Shown here piece after piece: positions 43,845 to 52,504 of a DNA stretch of 64,000 nucleotides (positions are counted from its first letter, which is position 1; every line of letters begins with the position of its first letter). The translations under genes and the position numbers were made by a program. Source of the stretch: RGIG3009 sp045596745 (GTDB lineage Bacteria > Bacillota > Clostridia > Oscillospirales > Acutalibacteraceae); NCBI GenBank assembly GCA_045596745.1, contig JAZODA010000051.1, positions 1 through 64,000 on the forward strand, given 5' to 3'. The notes under the pieces are model-generated. The model was not told the origin of the DNA. It saw only the letters and a list, made by a program, of their open reading frames with translations, and searched no databases.

Positions 43845-44972
43845 ATGGAAATTGTTAAAACCTGTGGTGCAGCGCGCCGCGGCGTTCTGGAAACGCCGCA
43901 CGGCACGGTGCAGACCCCGGCGTTTATGAATGTGGCGACCTGCGGCGCGATTAAAGGCGCGGTGTCGGCATACGATTTGGCGGATATCAAGTGTCAGGTA
44001 CAGCTTTGCAACACATATCACCTGCATCTGCGTCCCGGTGAGGATTTGGTGCGCGAGATGGGTGGCCTGCACGGTTTTACCGGCTGGAACGGCCCGATTC
44101 TGACCGATAGCGGCGGATTTCAGGTGTTTTCGCTTGCCAAACTGCGCCGTATCAGCGAAGAGGGCGTAACGTTCTCGTCGCACATTGACGGTCGTCGGTT
44201 GTTCATCGGCCCGGAAGAGAGTATGCGTATCCAGTCGAAGCTGGGTTCGACCATCGCTATGGCGTTCGACGAGTGTGTGGAAAACCCCGCGAAGTATGAT
44301 TATTCCGCGCGTTCCTGCGAACGGACGACTCGTTGGCTGAAGCGTTGCGCTGCGGAGATGGAAAAGCTGCGTCAGCAGCCGGATACCATTAATCCGAAGC
44401 AGTGGCTGTTTGGTATCAATCAAGGCTGTACGTATGAGGATTTGCGCATCCGTCATATGCAGGAGATTGCCGAACTGGATTTGGACGGTTATGCGGTGGG
44501 CGGTCTGGCAGTCGGCGAGCCGACCGAGGATATGTACCGCGTTCTGGATGCCGTTGTGCCGCATATGCCTGTAAACAAGCCGCGTTACCTGATGGGTGTC
44601 GGTACGCCGGAAAACATTTTGGAGGGCGTATATCGCGGTATCGATTTGTTCGACTGCGTAATGCCTGCGCGTAACGCACGCCATGCTCACGTGTTTACGT
44701 GGGAGGGGCATCGCAATATGCTGAATCAGAAGTACGAGCACGACCCGCTGCCGTTGGATGAATCCTGCGATTGTCCGACCTGCCGCCGCCATTCGCGTGC
44801 GTACATCCGCCATCTGTTCAAGGCGAATGAAATGCTGGCGATGCGGCTTTGTGTGATGCACAACCTGTACTTTTACAACACGCTTACCGAGCGCATTCGT
44901 GAAGCGTTGGACAACGGTACGTTTGAAGAGTTTTACCGTAAGTACCGTGGTGTGTTGGACCGCCGCATCTAA
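43845..44972 (+). CDS. tgt: tRNA-guanine transglycosylase
   Basis: A 375-residue Tgt that exchanges guanine-34 for preQ1 in tRNAs with GUN anticodons. Seen: TCGAIKGAVSAYDL, MGGLHGFTGWNGPILTDSGG (catalytic Asp; only its first part matters), GGLAVGEP and VMPARNARHAH with the nucleophilic region; the C-terminal zinc site is CDCPTC plus a later His. AAAAGGAG precedes the ATG, 12 bases after queA. Confidence 0.97.
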   Translation: MEIVKTCGAARRGVLETPHGTVQTPAFMNVATCGAIKGAVSAYDLADIKCQVQLCNTYHLHLRPGEDLVREMGGLHGFTGWNGPILTDSGGFQVFSLAKLRRISEEGVTFSSHIDGRRLFIGPEESMRIQSKLGSTIAMAFDECVENPAKYDYSARSCERTTRWLKRCAAEMEKLRQQPDTINPKQWLFGINQGCTYEDLRIRHMQEIAELDLDGYAVGGLAVGEPTEDMYRVLDAVVPHMPVNKPRYLMGVGTPENILEGVYRGIDLFDCVMPARNARHAHVFTWEGHRNMLNQKYEHDPLPLDESCDCPTCRRHSRAYIRHLFKANEMLAMRLCVMHNLYFYNTLTERIREALDNGTFEEFYRKYRGVLDRRI

Positions 44973-45005
44973 TTGTAAACTTTTTCATCTTTTTTTCGTT
45001 TCCAC

Positions 45006-45034
45006 TTGCTTTTGTGGCAATAATTAGGTATAAT
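45006..45034 (+). promoter_or_regulatory. Strong sigma-A promoter for yajC
   Basis: TTGCTT (45006-45011), 17-base spacer, TATAAT (45029-45034). Confidence 0.72.
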
Positions 45035-45063
45035 TATAGGCGATTATTTTGGAGGTGTTAACT

Positions 45064-45369
45064 ATGGAATTGGCCGGTATGCTCGTAATGTGGGGTGCCA
45101 TCATCGGTGTTATGTATTTCCTGATGATTCGTCCGCAGAAAAAGAAGCAGAAGGAAGAGCAGAGAATGCGCGAGAGCGTCCGTGTGGGTGACGAAATCAC
45201 CACCATCGGCGGTATCTGCGGTCGCATTGTCACTATCAAAGAGGACACGTTTGTTATCGAGACCAGCGTGGACCGCAGCAAGATGGTCATCAAAAAGTGG
45301 GCTATGCAGAGCTGCAACACTGTTCACGACGACGTCGATGATGACGACGATGACGATGATGATATCTAA
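45064..45369 (+). CDS. yajC: Preprotein translocase subunit YajC
   Basis: A 101-residue YajC, accessory to the SecDF-YidC part of the Sec translocase. One N-terminal membrane segment (MWGAIIGVMYFLMIRPQKKK), then GDEITTIGGICGRI. The C-terminus is unusual: from residue 88 it is almost only Asp (HDDVDDDDDDDDDI). ATG 45064 has TTGGAGGTG upstream; an earlier in-frame TTG is part of that site. Clustering with queA-tgt is standard. Confidence 0.93.
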   Translation: MELAGMLVMWGAIIGVMYFLMIRPQKKKQKEEQRMRESVRVGDEITTIGGICGRIVTIKEDTFVIETSVDRSKMVIKKWAMQSCNTVHDDVDDDDDDDDDI

Positions 45370-45445
45370 TCTGACGTGACGGTACTATTCTCTTCGACAG
45401 CCGCATAAACTTTGATTGTCATCAAAGTGAAAGCGGGGGAAGAGG

Positions 45446-45844
45446 ATGAGCACGCGCAGAGAAAGTTCGTCCGTTGTATCCGGAATCGTTCGTCCTGTAG
45501 CAATCGGTGTAGGCGTTGGGGCAGTTTCCTGTCTGCTGCTTTTGTTTGCAGCAGCGGCGGTACTGGCTTCCGGTTGGTTGCCTCAAGCAGCGGTGATGCC
45601 GGTCGCGGTGGTGATTTTATCACTGGCGGCACTGTTTGGCGGATTCGCCGCAGCACGCAGTTCTCGTGAACGCGGGTTGCTGTACGGTGTCGGTTGCGGA
45701 ATGCTGTTGTTCTTCATCACGGCGATTGCCGGTTTGGATGTGGAACAGACGGTGCAGGGCGTATCATTGTTTCTGAAATTGGCTTTGTCTGTTGGGTGCG
45801 GTGCCCTTGGTGGTATCGTCGGCGTCAACCTGAAGCGTCGGTAA
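45446..45844 (+). CDS. TIGR04086 family membrane protein
   Basis: A 132-residue protein with four membrane segments of the TIGR04086 type, e.g. AALFGGFAAARSSRERGLLYG and a glycine-rich last helix GALGGIVGVN. The family lies downstream of yajC in many Clostridia and Bacilli and has no known function. A short inverted repeat TTTGAT/ATCAAA lies just upstream (45411-45426). It ends at a hairpin terminator. Confidence 0.8.
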   Translation: MSTRRESSSVVSGIVRPVAIGVGVGAVSCLLLLFAAAAVLASGWLPQAAVMPVAVVILSLAALFGGFAAARSSRERGLLYGVGCGMLLFFITAIAGLDVEQTVQGVSLFLKLALSVGCGALGGIVGVNLKRR

Positions 45845-45854
45845 CACAAACGAA

Positions 45855-45885
45855 AACGGGGCGGAACCATCCGCCCCGATTTTTG
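45855..45885 (+). terminator. Intrinsic terminator after the TIGR04086 gene
   Basis: CGGGGCGGA (45857-45865), ACCA loop, TCCGCCCCG (45870-45878), then ATTTTTGG. Confidence 0.9.
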
Positions 45886-45953
45886 GTTTTCATTCGGTTA
45901 TATTTCTGCTTCGCTCGGCATAGGATGTCTTGCGAAGAATGGAGGAATAACCA

Positions 45954-46556
45954 ATGAAACGGAAACGGACAAACCATACAAGACGTTTTTTGGCTGACAA
46001 TCGTCGACTCTTATTGTTCTTATTGCTGGCGGTTTTCGGCTGCGTGCTCGGTATGGTGCTGTATGCCGTGATACAGCCGTCGGTTTGGTCAAAACTTTTG
46101 GTACTGGAGCGTGTTCCGCGCGGATTTTCCGGCGCGTTTTCACAGCTGTTTGAATCCTGTTTTCAACCTGTTTTGTTGCTCACAGTATTGTTCATCTCCG
46201 GTCTTTCCGCTTGCGGAGCACCGTCGGCGGTTGTTGTGCCTATATTTTGGGGCGTGGGCCTTGGATTGGTACAAACCCATTATTACGCCGATGGCTGGAG
46301 TGGACTTCTGGTAATAGCGGCGGTGCTTTTGCCGCATTCGGTGATGGAAGCGGTTGCGCTGCTGATGGCTTCCTCCGAAGCACTGCGAATGTCGGTGCGG
46401 CTTACCGGACTGTTGCTTCCGCGTTCAGCGCACTGCGGTGGGCTGTGGCAGGAGTTTCGCTTATACTGTGTTCGTTTTTTGCTGCTGCTTTTGCTGCTCT
46501 TCGGCGCCGGTGCGCTGGATGTGGTGATGCGGTTGCTGTTTGCAGGTTGGTTGTAG
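45954..46556 (+). CDS. SpoIIM-like multi-pass membrane protein
   Basis: A 200-residue protein with about five membrane segments. Its layout (basic N-terminus and first helix, a spaced loop, ISGLSACGAPSAVVVPIFWG, then GWSGLLVIAAVLLPHSVME) resembles SpoIIM, part of the DMP peptidoglycan-remodelling complex at engulfment. Similarity is structural rather than motif-based, so a general SpoIIM-superfamily protein is possible. ATGGAGGAA precedes the ATG. No SpoIID or SpoIIP gene is in the window. Confidence 0.5.
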   Translation: MKRKRTNHTRRFLADNRRLLLFLLLAVFGCVLGMVLYAVIQPSVWSKLLVLERVPRGFSGAFSQLFESCFQPVLLLTVLFISGLSACGAPSAVVVPIFWGVGLGLVQTHYYADGWSGLLVIAAVLLPHSVMEAVALLMASSEALRMSVRLTGLLLPRSAHCGGLWQEFRLYCVRFLLLLLLLFGAGALDVVMRLLFAGWL

Positions 46557-46581
46557 GAAGTGCAAGAAAAGGAGTATCTGT

Positions 46582-47532
46582 ATGGCAGGATTGTTCGGTA
46601 TGTTCGATCAAAGCGCGCCGGGTCCCGGCGTGTCGAAGGACGAACCGCAAAAGAAAGCATTTTTTAAATTCTGGGAGTTGTATGGCCGCAAGTTCTGGAA
46701 ACTGGCAATCGCCAATATGTTGTATGTGCTGGTGTCGTTGCCGATTGTCACGCAAGGTCTGGCACAGGCGGGTCTGACATATATCACGCGTAACTACGCG
46801 CGCGAGAAGCACGCGTTCATCAAAGCTGATTTCTTTGAGACCATCAAGAAAAACTGGAAGCAGGCGCTCATCGTCGGTATTCTGGAACTGGTGGTTGGCG
46901 CGATTATGCTGTTTGCCCTGTACTTCTACTGGGTGTCGGCGGTGTCGGCGGCGGAGTTTTCTTTCCTGTCGATTATCCCGGTGGCGTTGTCGCTGTTTAT
47001 GGTGATGATGTTCTTCTTTACGCGGTATTACCTCTATCTGCAGCTCATTACGTTCCGTATGTCGCTGCGTCAGCTGATTCGCAACAGCGTGCTGTTCGCC
47101 ATGGCAGGCGTGAAGCAGAATCTGATTATCTCGCTGACGCTGATTGCCGTTTATGCGCTGGTAATCGTACTTCTGCTCAATTTCTTCTGGTTTGCGATTC
47201 CCTTTGTGCTGGCGCTGTATATCTTCTTCCTGCCGGCGTTCCGTTCGTTCCTTATCCAGTTTACGATTTTCCCGCTGGTTAAACGCGCCATTATCGATCC
47301 TTACTACAAGGAGCATCCCAACGAGGATGTCGACAAGCGCAATGACCTGAACCTGGAGGTCAGCGAAGAGGAAGCGCAGGGCAAAAAGGAAGAGCCTGTG
47401 TTTATCGATATGGGTCGCACCAAAGAACGCGAGGAATCGGTTGTGCCGAAGCAGTATAGCGAAAGCGAACTGCGTCGCGGCAAGAAACTGTCGAGAGACA
47501 ACCGCAACGCCGATGATGACGGCACTATCTAA
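46582..47532 (+). CDS. DUF624 family membrane protein
   Basis: A 316-residue protein: a soluble N-terminal 30 residues, then about five membrane segments with the DUF624 (YesL-like) style FWELYGRKFWKLAIANMLY and PIVTQGLAQAGLTYITR, and a charged cytoplasmic tail of about 80 residues (EVSEEEAQGKKEEP). YesL proteins are often tied to sugar transport operons, but none is here. AAAAGGAG precedes ATG 46582. It ends at a hairpin. Confidence 0.8.
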   Translation: MAGLFGMFDQSAPGPGVSKDEPQKKAFFKFWELYGRKFWKLAIANMLYVLVSLPIVTQGLAQAGLTYITRNYAREKHAFIKADFFETIKKNWKQALIVGILELVVGAIMLFALYFYWVSAVSAAEFSFLSIIPVALSLFMVMMFFFTRYYLYLQLITFRMSLRQLIRNSVLFAMAGVKQNLIISLTLIAVYALVIVLLLNFFWFAIPFVLALYIFFLPAFRSFLIQFTIFPLVKRAIIDPYYKEHPNEDVDKRNDLNLEVSEEEAQGKKEEPVFIDMGRTKEREESVVPKQYSESELRRGKKLSRDNRNADDDGTI

Positions 47533-47542
47533 ATAGCAAATG

Positions 47543-47578
47543 AAAAGCGCCCCTCCTTGTCGGAGGGGCGCTTCTTTG
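47543..47578. terminator. Bidirectional terminator between the DUF624 gene and glnS
   Basis: AAGCGCCCCTCC (47545-47556), five-base loop, GGAGGGGCGCTT (47562-47573), T-rich after and A-rich before. Confidence 0.88.
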
Positions 47579-47584
47579 TTGTTC

Positions 47585-49270
47585 TTATTTCTTGTTGAAG
47601 CTGTCTTTCAGCGAGACGGCACGGTTGAAAACGGGTGCAGCGTCGGTGCTGTCAACGTTGTCAATGCAGAAATAACCCAAACGCAGGAACTGGAACGCGG
47701 TGGGAGCCTGTGCGGGGAGGACATTCGCTTCCACCTTACAATCGGTGAGCGTTTCCAGCGAAGCCTCGTTCAGGCAATCGAGGAAGCTCTTGTCGCCGCC
47801 TTCAGGTTCGGCATCGGAGAACAGCGAGCTGTACAGGCGAACCTCGGCGTTCTTGGCGGTAGCGGCATCGACCCAGTGGATGGTGCCGCGGACTTTTCTG
47901 CCATCGGGTGTGTTACCGCCGCGCGTTTCGGGATCGTAGGTGGCAAGGATTTCCACCACATTGCCGTTTTCATCCTTGACGCAGCCGGTGCAACGAACCA
48001 CATACGCCGACTTCAGACGAACCTCGTTACCGGGGAACAGGCGGAAGTAACCTTTGACAGGCTCTTCCATAAAGTCATCCTGCTCTACCCAAAGCGTGCG
48101 GGAGAACGAAACGGGATGCGTGCCACGCTCCGGATAGGAGGGATGGTTTTCCATCGCAAAGGTTTCGCTTTCGCCTTCGGGGTAGTTGGTGATGGTGAGC
48201 TTAACCGGGTGAAGCACTGCCATCGCGCGGGTCGCGTTTTCGTTCAGGTCTTCACGCAGGCAGTGCTCCAGCAGAGCGACTTCGACGGTGCTGGGAACCT
48301 TGGCAACGCCCACGCGCTCGATGAAGTTGCGAACCGAAGCGGGAGTATAACCACGGCGGCGCAGACCGCGCAGGGTGGGCATACGGGGATCGTCCCAACC
48401 GGAGACGAAGCCTTCCTCCACCAGCTGGCGAAGCTTACGCTTGGACATCACGGTGTAGTTGATGTTCAGACGAGCAAACTCAATCTGACGGGGTTTGCCG
48501 GGCAGATCGGCGTGTTCCACCACCCAGTTGTACAGCGGACGGTGATCCTCAAATTCCAGCGAGCAGAGGGAGTGGGTGATACCCTCGATAGCGTCCTCCA
48601 GCGGATGAGCGAAGTCGTACATCGGATAGATGCACCAACGGTCGCCCTGACGATGGTGAGGCGCATGGTTGATACGATAGATAACCGGGTCGCGCATATT
48701 GAAGTTACCGCTTGCCAGGTCAATCTTGGCACGCAGCGTCATCGCGCCGTCGCCGAACTCACCGGCACGCATACGGGCGAACAGGTCCAAGCTTTCCTCA
48801 ATCGGGCGATCACGATAGGGGCTGACAGCGGGATGCGTAAGATCACCGCGGTTTGCGCGCATTTCGTCGGGAGACAGCTCACAGACGTAGGCGAGGCCTT
48901 TCTTAATCAGCGACACGGCGATGTCGTACATCGTCTCGAAGTAGTCGGAGGCGAAAAAGAAGCGGTCATCCCAGTCGTAACCCAGCCAGTGGATGTCCTC
49001 CTGAATGGCGTCGACGTACTCCTCATCCTCTTTGGTGGGGTTGGTATCGTCCATACGCAGGTTGCAGATACCGCCGTACTTCACCGCCGTACCGAAGTCG
49101 ATGCAGATGGCCTTGGCGTGGCCGATGTGCAGATAGCCGTTGGGTTCCGGCGGAAAACGAGTGTGCACCTGCAGACCGTAGCAACGGCCGTCGGGCTTGA
49201 GCTCCTCGTCAATGATATCGTGGATAAAGTTGCCGCCCATTTCGGTGGCAATTACGCGTTCTTCAGACAT
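47585..49270 (-). CDS. glnS: Glutaminyl-tRNA synthetase
   Basis: A 561-residue class I synthetase of the GlnRS type. RFPPEPNGYLHIGHAKA contains the HIGH motif, RMDDTNPTKE is GlnRS-specific, and MSKRK (KMSKS-like) lies near residue 280. A beta-barrel anticodon-binding C-terminus is present. Most Firmicutes make Gln-tRNA by GatCAB transamidation; some clostridia have GlnRS too, so a direct route is available here. Operon partner of gltX (12 bases apart). GGAGGATC precedes the ATG. Confidence 0.96.
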   Translation of the reverse strand: MSEERVIATEMGGNFIHDIIDEELKPDGRCYGLQVHTRFPPEPNGYLHIGHAKAICIDFGTAVKYGGICNLRMDDTNPTKEDEEYVDAIQEDIHWLGYDWDDRFFFASDYFETMYDIAVSLIKKGLAYVCELSPDEMRANRGDLTHPAVSPYRDRPIEESLDLFARMRAGEFGDGAMTLRAKIDLASGNFNMRDPVIYRINHAPHHRQGDRWCIYPMYDFAHPLEDAIEGITHSLCSLEFEDHRPLYNWVVEHADLPGKPRQIEFARLNINYTVMSKRKLRQLVEEGFVSGWDDPRMPTLRGLRRRGYTPASVRNFIERVGVAKVPSTVEVALLEHCLREDLNENATRAMAVLHPVKLTITNYPEGESETFAMENHPSYPERGTHPVSFSRTLWVEQDDFMEEPVKGYFRLFPGNEVRLKSAYVVRCTGCVKDENGNVVEILATYDPETRGGNTPDGRKVRGTIHWVDAATAKNAEVRLYSSLFSDAEPEGGDKSFLDCLNEASLETLTDCKVEANVLPAQAPTAFQFLRLGYFCIDNVDSTDAAPVFNRAVSLKDSFNKK

Positions 49271-49282
49271 AAGTGATCCTCC

Positions 49283-50929
49283 TCAGAGTGTTTCCATAGC
49301 GGCGGCAAGGCGTGCGATTACCTCATCCTTACCGAGCAAACTCATAATACCGCACAAATCCGGCGTGTTGCGGCGACCGGTAATCGCCACACGGATAACG
49401 GTGCTGACGTCGCCGGCGTGACCTTTGTAGGCGTCCGGCTGCTGTTTGTACTCTTTGATTTCGGGACAGAAGCCCAAATCCGGGCACAGCGCCTTGATAG
49501 TATCGAACCACGCCTGCTTGTCCTGCGTGGGATCGTAAACAGCGGGATACGCGGCAAGAATGGCGCGGATATCTTCGGCCGCCAACTGCTCCGGCCAGGG
49601 GAATTCGGTGGGACGCTCAAAGAAATACGCGGTGTACTCCGGCACTTCATTCCAACGGGAGAGATCCTTACGCGGCTTGGGACCGCCGCGATCGATGGAG
49701 AAGATGCCGAGGGTGAACGCAGGATCAGCGGTCAGCTTTTCATAGAAAGCGGTATCCTGCTCGCGTGCCCAATCCAAAACGTGCTTGGTGACGGTCTCGG
49801 CATCCATCGTCGCAATGACGTTTTTGCTGACGTCGTTGAGCTTGTTCAGGTCAAACAATGCGCCCGAGACGCTCATCTTCTTCAGATTGAAGGGGAACGC
49901 GCTGCGCGGCACACCGGCGTTGCGGCGACGCCACTCTTCATAATCGCTGTTGGCGATAGTGAGCAGGTATTCCTGTACGCTGTCGGCAGGATAGCCCTGC
50001 TCGGCATAGAAGTGAACGGCTGCTTCGGGGTCTTTACGCTTGGAAAGCTTACGCTTGCCGCCGTTGTCCTCCTTCATAATAGGGCTGACATGCGCATATT
50101 TCGGCGGTTTCACGCCCAGCACACGGAACAGCTGCAGATGAATCGGCACAGAGGCAATCCATTCGTCACCACGGATAACGTGGGTGGTACGCATCAGATA
50201 ATCGTCCACCGCATGGGCGAAGTGGTAAGTCGGGATACCGTCGGTTTTCAGCAACACGATGTCCTGATCGTTTTCCGGCATTTCAATCGTGCCCTTAATC
50301 ACGTCGTCAAACTTCACGCGGCGGGATTCATCGCCGGGGGAGCGAAGACGCAGCACGTACGGCTGACCGGCGCGTACCTTTTCGATGGCTTCCTCGATGC
50401 TCAGCGAACGGCAGGAAGCATACTCGCCGTAGTAACCGGTGCGCAGCTTGTTTTCCTCCTGCTTCGCGCGGGTGGCATCCAGCTCCTCCGGCGTGCAGAA
50501 ACAGGGGTAAGCAAGACCTTGCAGCAGCAGGGATTTTGCAAAAATGTGATACAGAGGCGCACGGTCGCTCTGACGATACGGACCGTAGTTTCCGGTTTCT
50601 TGACCGGGCGCTTCGTAGCCCTCGTCGATGACCAGGCCGTATTGGCGAAGTCCTGCGAGAATGTCGGCGGCACCGCCATCGACCTCGCGCTTTTTATCGG
50701 TATCTTCCAAGCGGAAGAAGAACACGCCTTTGGAGGCTTGCGCCGTTAAAAAGTTGACGGTGGCGGTAAACAGCACACCGAGGTGCAGGTAGCCGGTCGG
50801 GGAAGGGGCGATACGCACCACACGGGCGCCTTCCGGCAATTGACGCGGGGGATAGCGGCGTTCGCAATCCTCCGGGGTTTCGGTTACATTGGGAAATAAC
50901 AGATCGGCAAGTTCTTGCAGGGCGCTCAT
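49283..50929 (-). CDS. gltX: Glutamyl-tRNA synthetase (clostridial long type)
   Basis: A 548-residue GluRS, longer than the usual ~480-490. It has an N-terminal extension of about 30 residues (LADLLFPNVTETPEDCERRY) before APSPTGYLHLGVLFTA, where the HIGH motif reads HLGV; KLSKRKDPEA is the KMSKS motif. FFFRLEDTDKKREV and the anticodon-binding C-terminus are intact. The altered HIGH His may affect ATP binding, but this form is seen in other clostridia. Whether it also charges tRNA-Gln is open. GGAGGCCC precedes the ATG. Confidence 0.94.
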   Translation of the reverse strand: MSALQELADLLFPNVTETPEDCERRYPPRQLPEGARVVRIAPSPTGYLHLGVLFTATVNFLTAQASKGVFFFRLEDTDKKREVDGGAADILAGLRQYGLVIDEGYEAPGQETGNYGPYRQSDRAPLYHIFAKSLLLQGLAYPCFCTPEELDATRAKQEENKLRTGYYGEYASCRSLSIEEAIEKVRAGQPYVLRLRSPGDESRRVKFDDVIKGTIEMPENDQDIVLLKTDGIPTYHFAHAVDDYLMRTTHVIRGDEWIASVPIHLQLFRVLGVKPPKYAHVSPIMKEDNGGKRKLSKRKDPEAAVHFYAEQGYPADSVQEYLLTIANSDYEEWRRRNAGVPRSAFPFNLKKMSVSGALFDLNKLNDVSKNVIATMDAETVTKHVLDWAREQDTAFYEKLTADPAFTLGIFSIDRGGPKPRKDLSRWNEVPEYTAYFFERPTEFPWPEQLAAEDIRAILAAYPAVYDPTQDKQAWFDTIKALCPDLGFCPEIKEYKQQPDAYKGHAGDVSTVIRVAITGRRNTPDLCGIMSLLGKDEVIARLAAAMETL

Positions 50930-50968
50930 AAAGGGCCTCCTTGATAAAAGAAATACATATATACTGAT

Positions 50969-50997
50969 ATATTACAATTTTTGGTTGAAAAAGTCAA
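50969..50997 (-). promoter_or_regulatory. Sigma-A promoter for gltX-glnS
   Basis: Minus strand TTGACT (50997-50992), 17-base spacer, TAATAT (50974-50969). Its -35 overlaps the trpS promoter -35 on the other strand. No T-box element was recognised. Confidence 0.65.
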
Positions 50998-51014
50998 TGT
51001 AAGTGTGGTATTAT
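50985..51014 (+). promoter_or_regulatory. Promoter for trpS
   Basis: TTGAAA (50985-50990), 18-base spacer, TATTAT (51009-51014) with TGG before it (extended -10). Confidence 0.6.
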
Positions 51015-51047
51015 AAGAAAAAGATTTTGTGCTAAGGATGATTTTTC

Positions 51048-52070
51048 ATGGAAGAAATGACAAAACCCGTCGAAACCGAACGCCTGCCGCGCGCACTCAG
51101 CTGTATTCAGCCCACCGGCACCCCCACGCTTGGCAACTATCTTGGTGCCCTTCGCAACTGGGTGGCGATGCAGGAGTCGTTTGATTGCTTCTTTGCGGTT
51201 GCCGATCTCCACGCTATCACCGTGCGTCAGGATCCCGCCAAGCTGCGCCAGCAGATTCGCGAAATGTTCGCGCTGCTGCTCGCTATCGGCTTGGACCCCG
51301 ATAAGTCGCTGTTGTTTGTTCAGTCGCAGGTGCCGGAGCACGCGCAGATGGCGTGGCTGCTGTCCTGCCATACGCAGTTTGGCGAACTGTCCCGTATGAC
51401 GCAGTTCAAGGACAAGTCTGCCAAGCACGCGGATAACATCAACGCCGGTCTGTTTACCTATCCGGCACTGATGGCGGCGGATATTCTGCTGTATCAGCCG
51501 CAGTACGTTCCTGTCGGCGAAGATCAGAAGCAGCATTGCGAGCTGACCCGTGATTTGGCTCAGCGGTTTAACAACTTGTATGCCAACACCTTTACCGTGC
51601 CGGAACCGTACATTATGAAGACCGGTGCGCGTGTGCGTTCGCTGCAGGATCCGCTCAAGAAGATGTCCAAGTCGGACGAAAACCAGAATGCGTTTATCTC
51701 GCTCAAAGACGATACGGATACCATTCTGCGCAAGTTCCGCCGTGCGGTGACGGATAGCGAAGCCAAGGTGCGTTATGCTCCCGGCAAGGATGGCATCAAC
51801 AACCTGATGGAGATTTACTCGGCGGTTACCGGCAAGAGCCTGGAAGCCATCGAGCAGGAGTTCGACGGTCGCGGCTACGGCGATTTCAAGACGGCTGTCG
51901 GCGAGGCAGTTGCGGTGGAGCTTGCTCCCATTCAGGCGCGTTTTGCCGAATTGATGAAGGACAAAGCACAGCTCGAAGCGCTGATGAAATCCGGCGCGGA
52001 AAACGCCTCACGCGTGGCAGGTCGCACGCTGGGCAAGGCTATGAAAAAACTCGGCTTCGTGCAGGTATAA
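51048..52070 (+). CDS. trpS: Tryptophanyl-tRNA synthetase
   Basis: A 340-residue class I synthetase. SCIQPTGTPTLGNYLGAL includes the HIGH-equivalent TLGN, and KKMSKSDENQ is the KMSKS motif; LLYQPQYVPVGEDQKQH recognises tRNA/Trp. AAGGATG lies upstream. It is divergent from gltX and monocistronic, ending at a strong hairpin. The leader of about 30 bases is too short for a T-box. Confidence 0.97.
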   Translation: MEEMTKPVETERLPRALSCIQPTGTPTLGNYLGALRNWVAMQESFDCFFAVADLHAITVRQDPAKLRQQIREMFALLLAIGLDPDKSLLFVQSQVPEHAQMAWLLSCHTQFGELSRMTQFKDKSAKHADNINAGLFTYPALMAADILLYQPQYVPVGEDQKQHCELTRDLAQRFNNLYANTFTVPEPYIMKTGARVRSLQDPLKKMSKSDENQNAFISLKDDTDTILRKFRRAVTDSEAKVRYAPGKDGINNLMEIYSAVTGKSLEAIEQEFDGRGYGDFKTAVGEAVAVELAPIQARFAELMKDKAQLEALMKSGAENASRVAGRTLGKAMKKLGFVQV

Positions 52071-52082
52071 ACGAATAACAGA

Positions 52083-52117
52083 AAAGGACGGACACGACAG
52101 TGTCCGTCCTTTTTGTG
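52083..52117. terminator. Terminator after trpS (copy 1 of a repeated hairpin)
   Basis: Perfect stem AAAGGACGGACAC (52083-52095), GACA loop, GTGTCCGTCCTTT (52100-52112). The segment 52085-52105 is repeated exactly at 53200-53220. Confidence 0.9.
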
Positions 52118-52396
52118 TTATTTACGCTTTAATGCTTTTACAAGGTCGCGCAGGGTAGCGACCGTGTTGTCATCCAAACCGGAGACGTCCAATTGCTTTT
52201 CCGAGGAAAGTCCTAGCAGATAATCGGTAGTAACGCCAAAATAACGAGCCAGCTTAACCAGCATTTCAATTGACGGTTGAATGTTGTCGTTTTCCCAGTT
52301 GGAAACACTTTGCTTGGTAACTCCCAGCGCGGCAGCCAACTCAACCTGCGAAGTACCCTTGGCCAGACGAAGCGAGCGGATGTTTTCATTCAGCAT
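52118..52396 (-). CDS. Xre-family transcriptional regulator
   Basis: A 92-residue repressor-like protein. Residues about 5-60 form an HTH_3/Cro-CI domain (IRSLRLAKGTSQVELAAALG, VTKQSVSNWENDNIQPS), then the DYLLGL segment common in clostridial SinR-like regulators and a short acidic/basic tail. It is divergent from the DUF2752/TM2 genes, with two related palindromes in between, so it very likely controls both directions, including itself. Confidence 0.9.
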   Translation of the reverse strand: MLNENIRSLRLAKGTSQVELAAALGVTKQSVSNWENDNIQPSIEMLVKLARYFGVTTDYLLGLSSEKQLDVSGLDDNTVATLRDLVKALKRK

Positions 52397-52419
52397 AACA
52401 GTGCACCTCGAAAAGTAAA

Positions 52420-52440
52420 TATTACAATACTATTGTAATA
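52420..52440. promoter_or_regulatory. Palindromic operator 1 of the Xre module
   Basis: A perfect 21-base inverted repeat: TATTACAATA, central C, TATTGTAATA. It overlaps the likely -10 (TAGTAT, 52432-52427) of the xre promoter on the minus strand, fitting autorepression. Confidence 0.7.
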
Positions 52441-52447
52441 GTTTTAC

Positions 52448-52476
52448 TTGACAATATAGAAATACTATGGTATTTT
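52448..52476 (+). promoter_or_regulatory. Sigma-A promoter for DUF2752-TM2, overlapped by operator 2
   Basis: TTGACA (52448-52453), 17-base spacer, TATTTT (52471-52476). The spacer and -10 hold a second inverted repeat, AAATAC-TATG-GTATTT (52460-52475), sharing AATACTATnGTA with operator 1. Confidence 0.6.
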
Positions 52477-52504
52477 GATATTGTACTTTAAAGAGAGGCG
52501 TGCA

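Noticed and set aside
45411..45426. TTTGAT/ATCAAA inverted repeat before the TIGR04086 gene as a terminator or operator
   Set aside because: Six-base arms and no T-run; could be chance.
50930..51047. T-box riboswitch for trpS or gltX
   Set aside because: Both leaders are about 30-40 bases, with no specifier or antiterminator elements.
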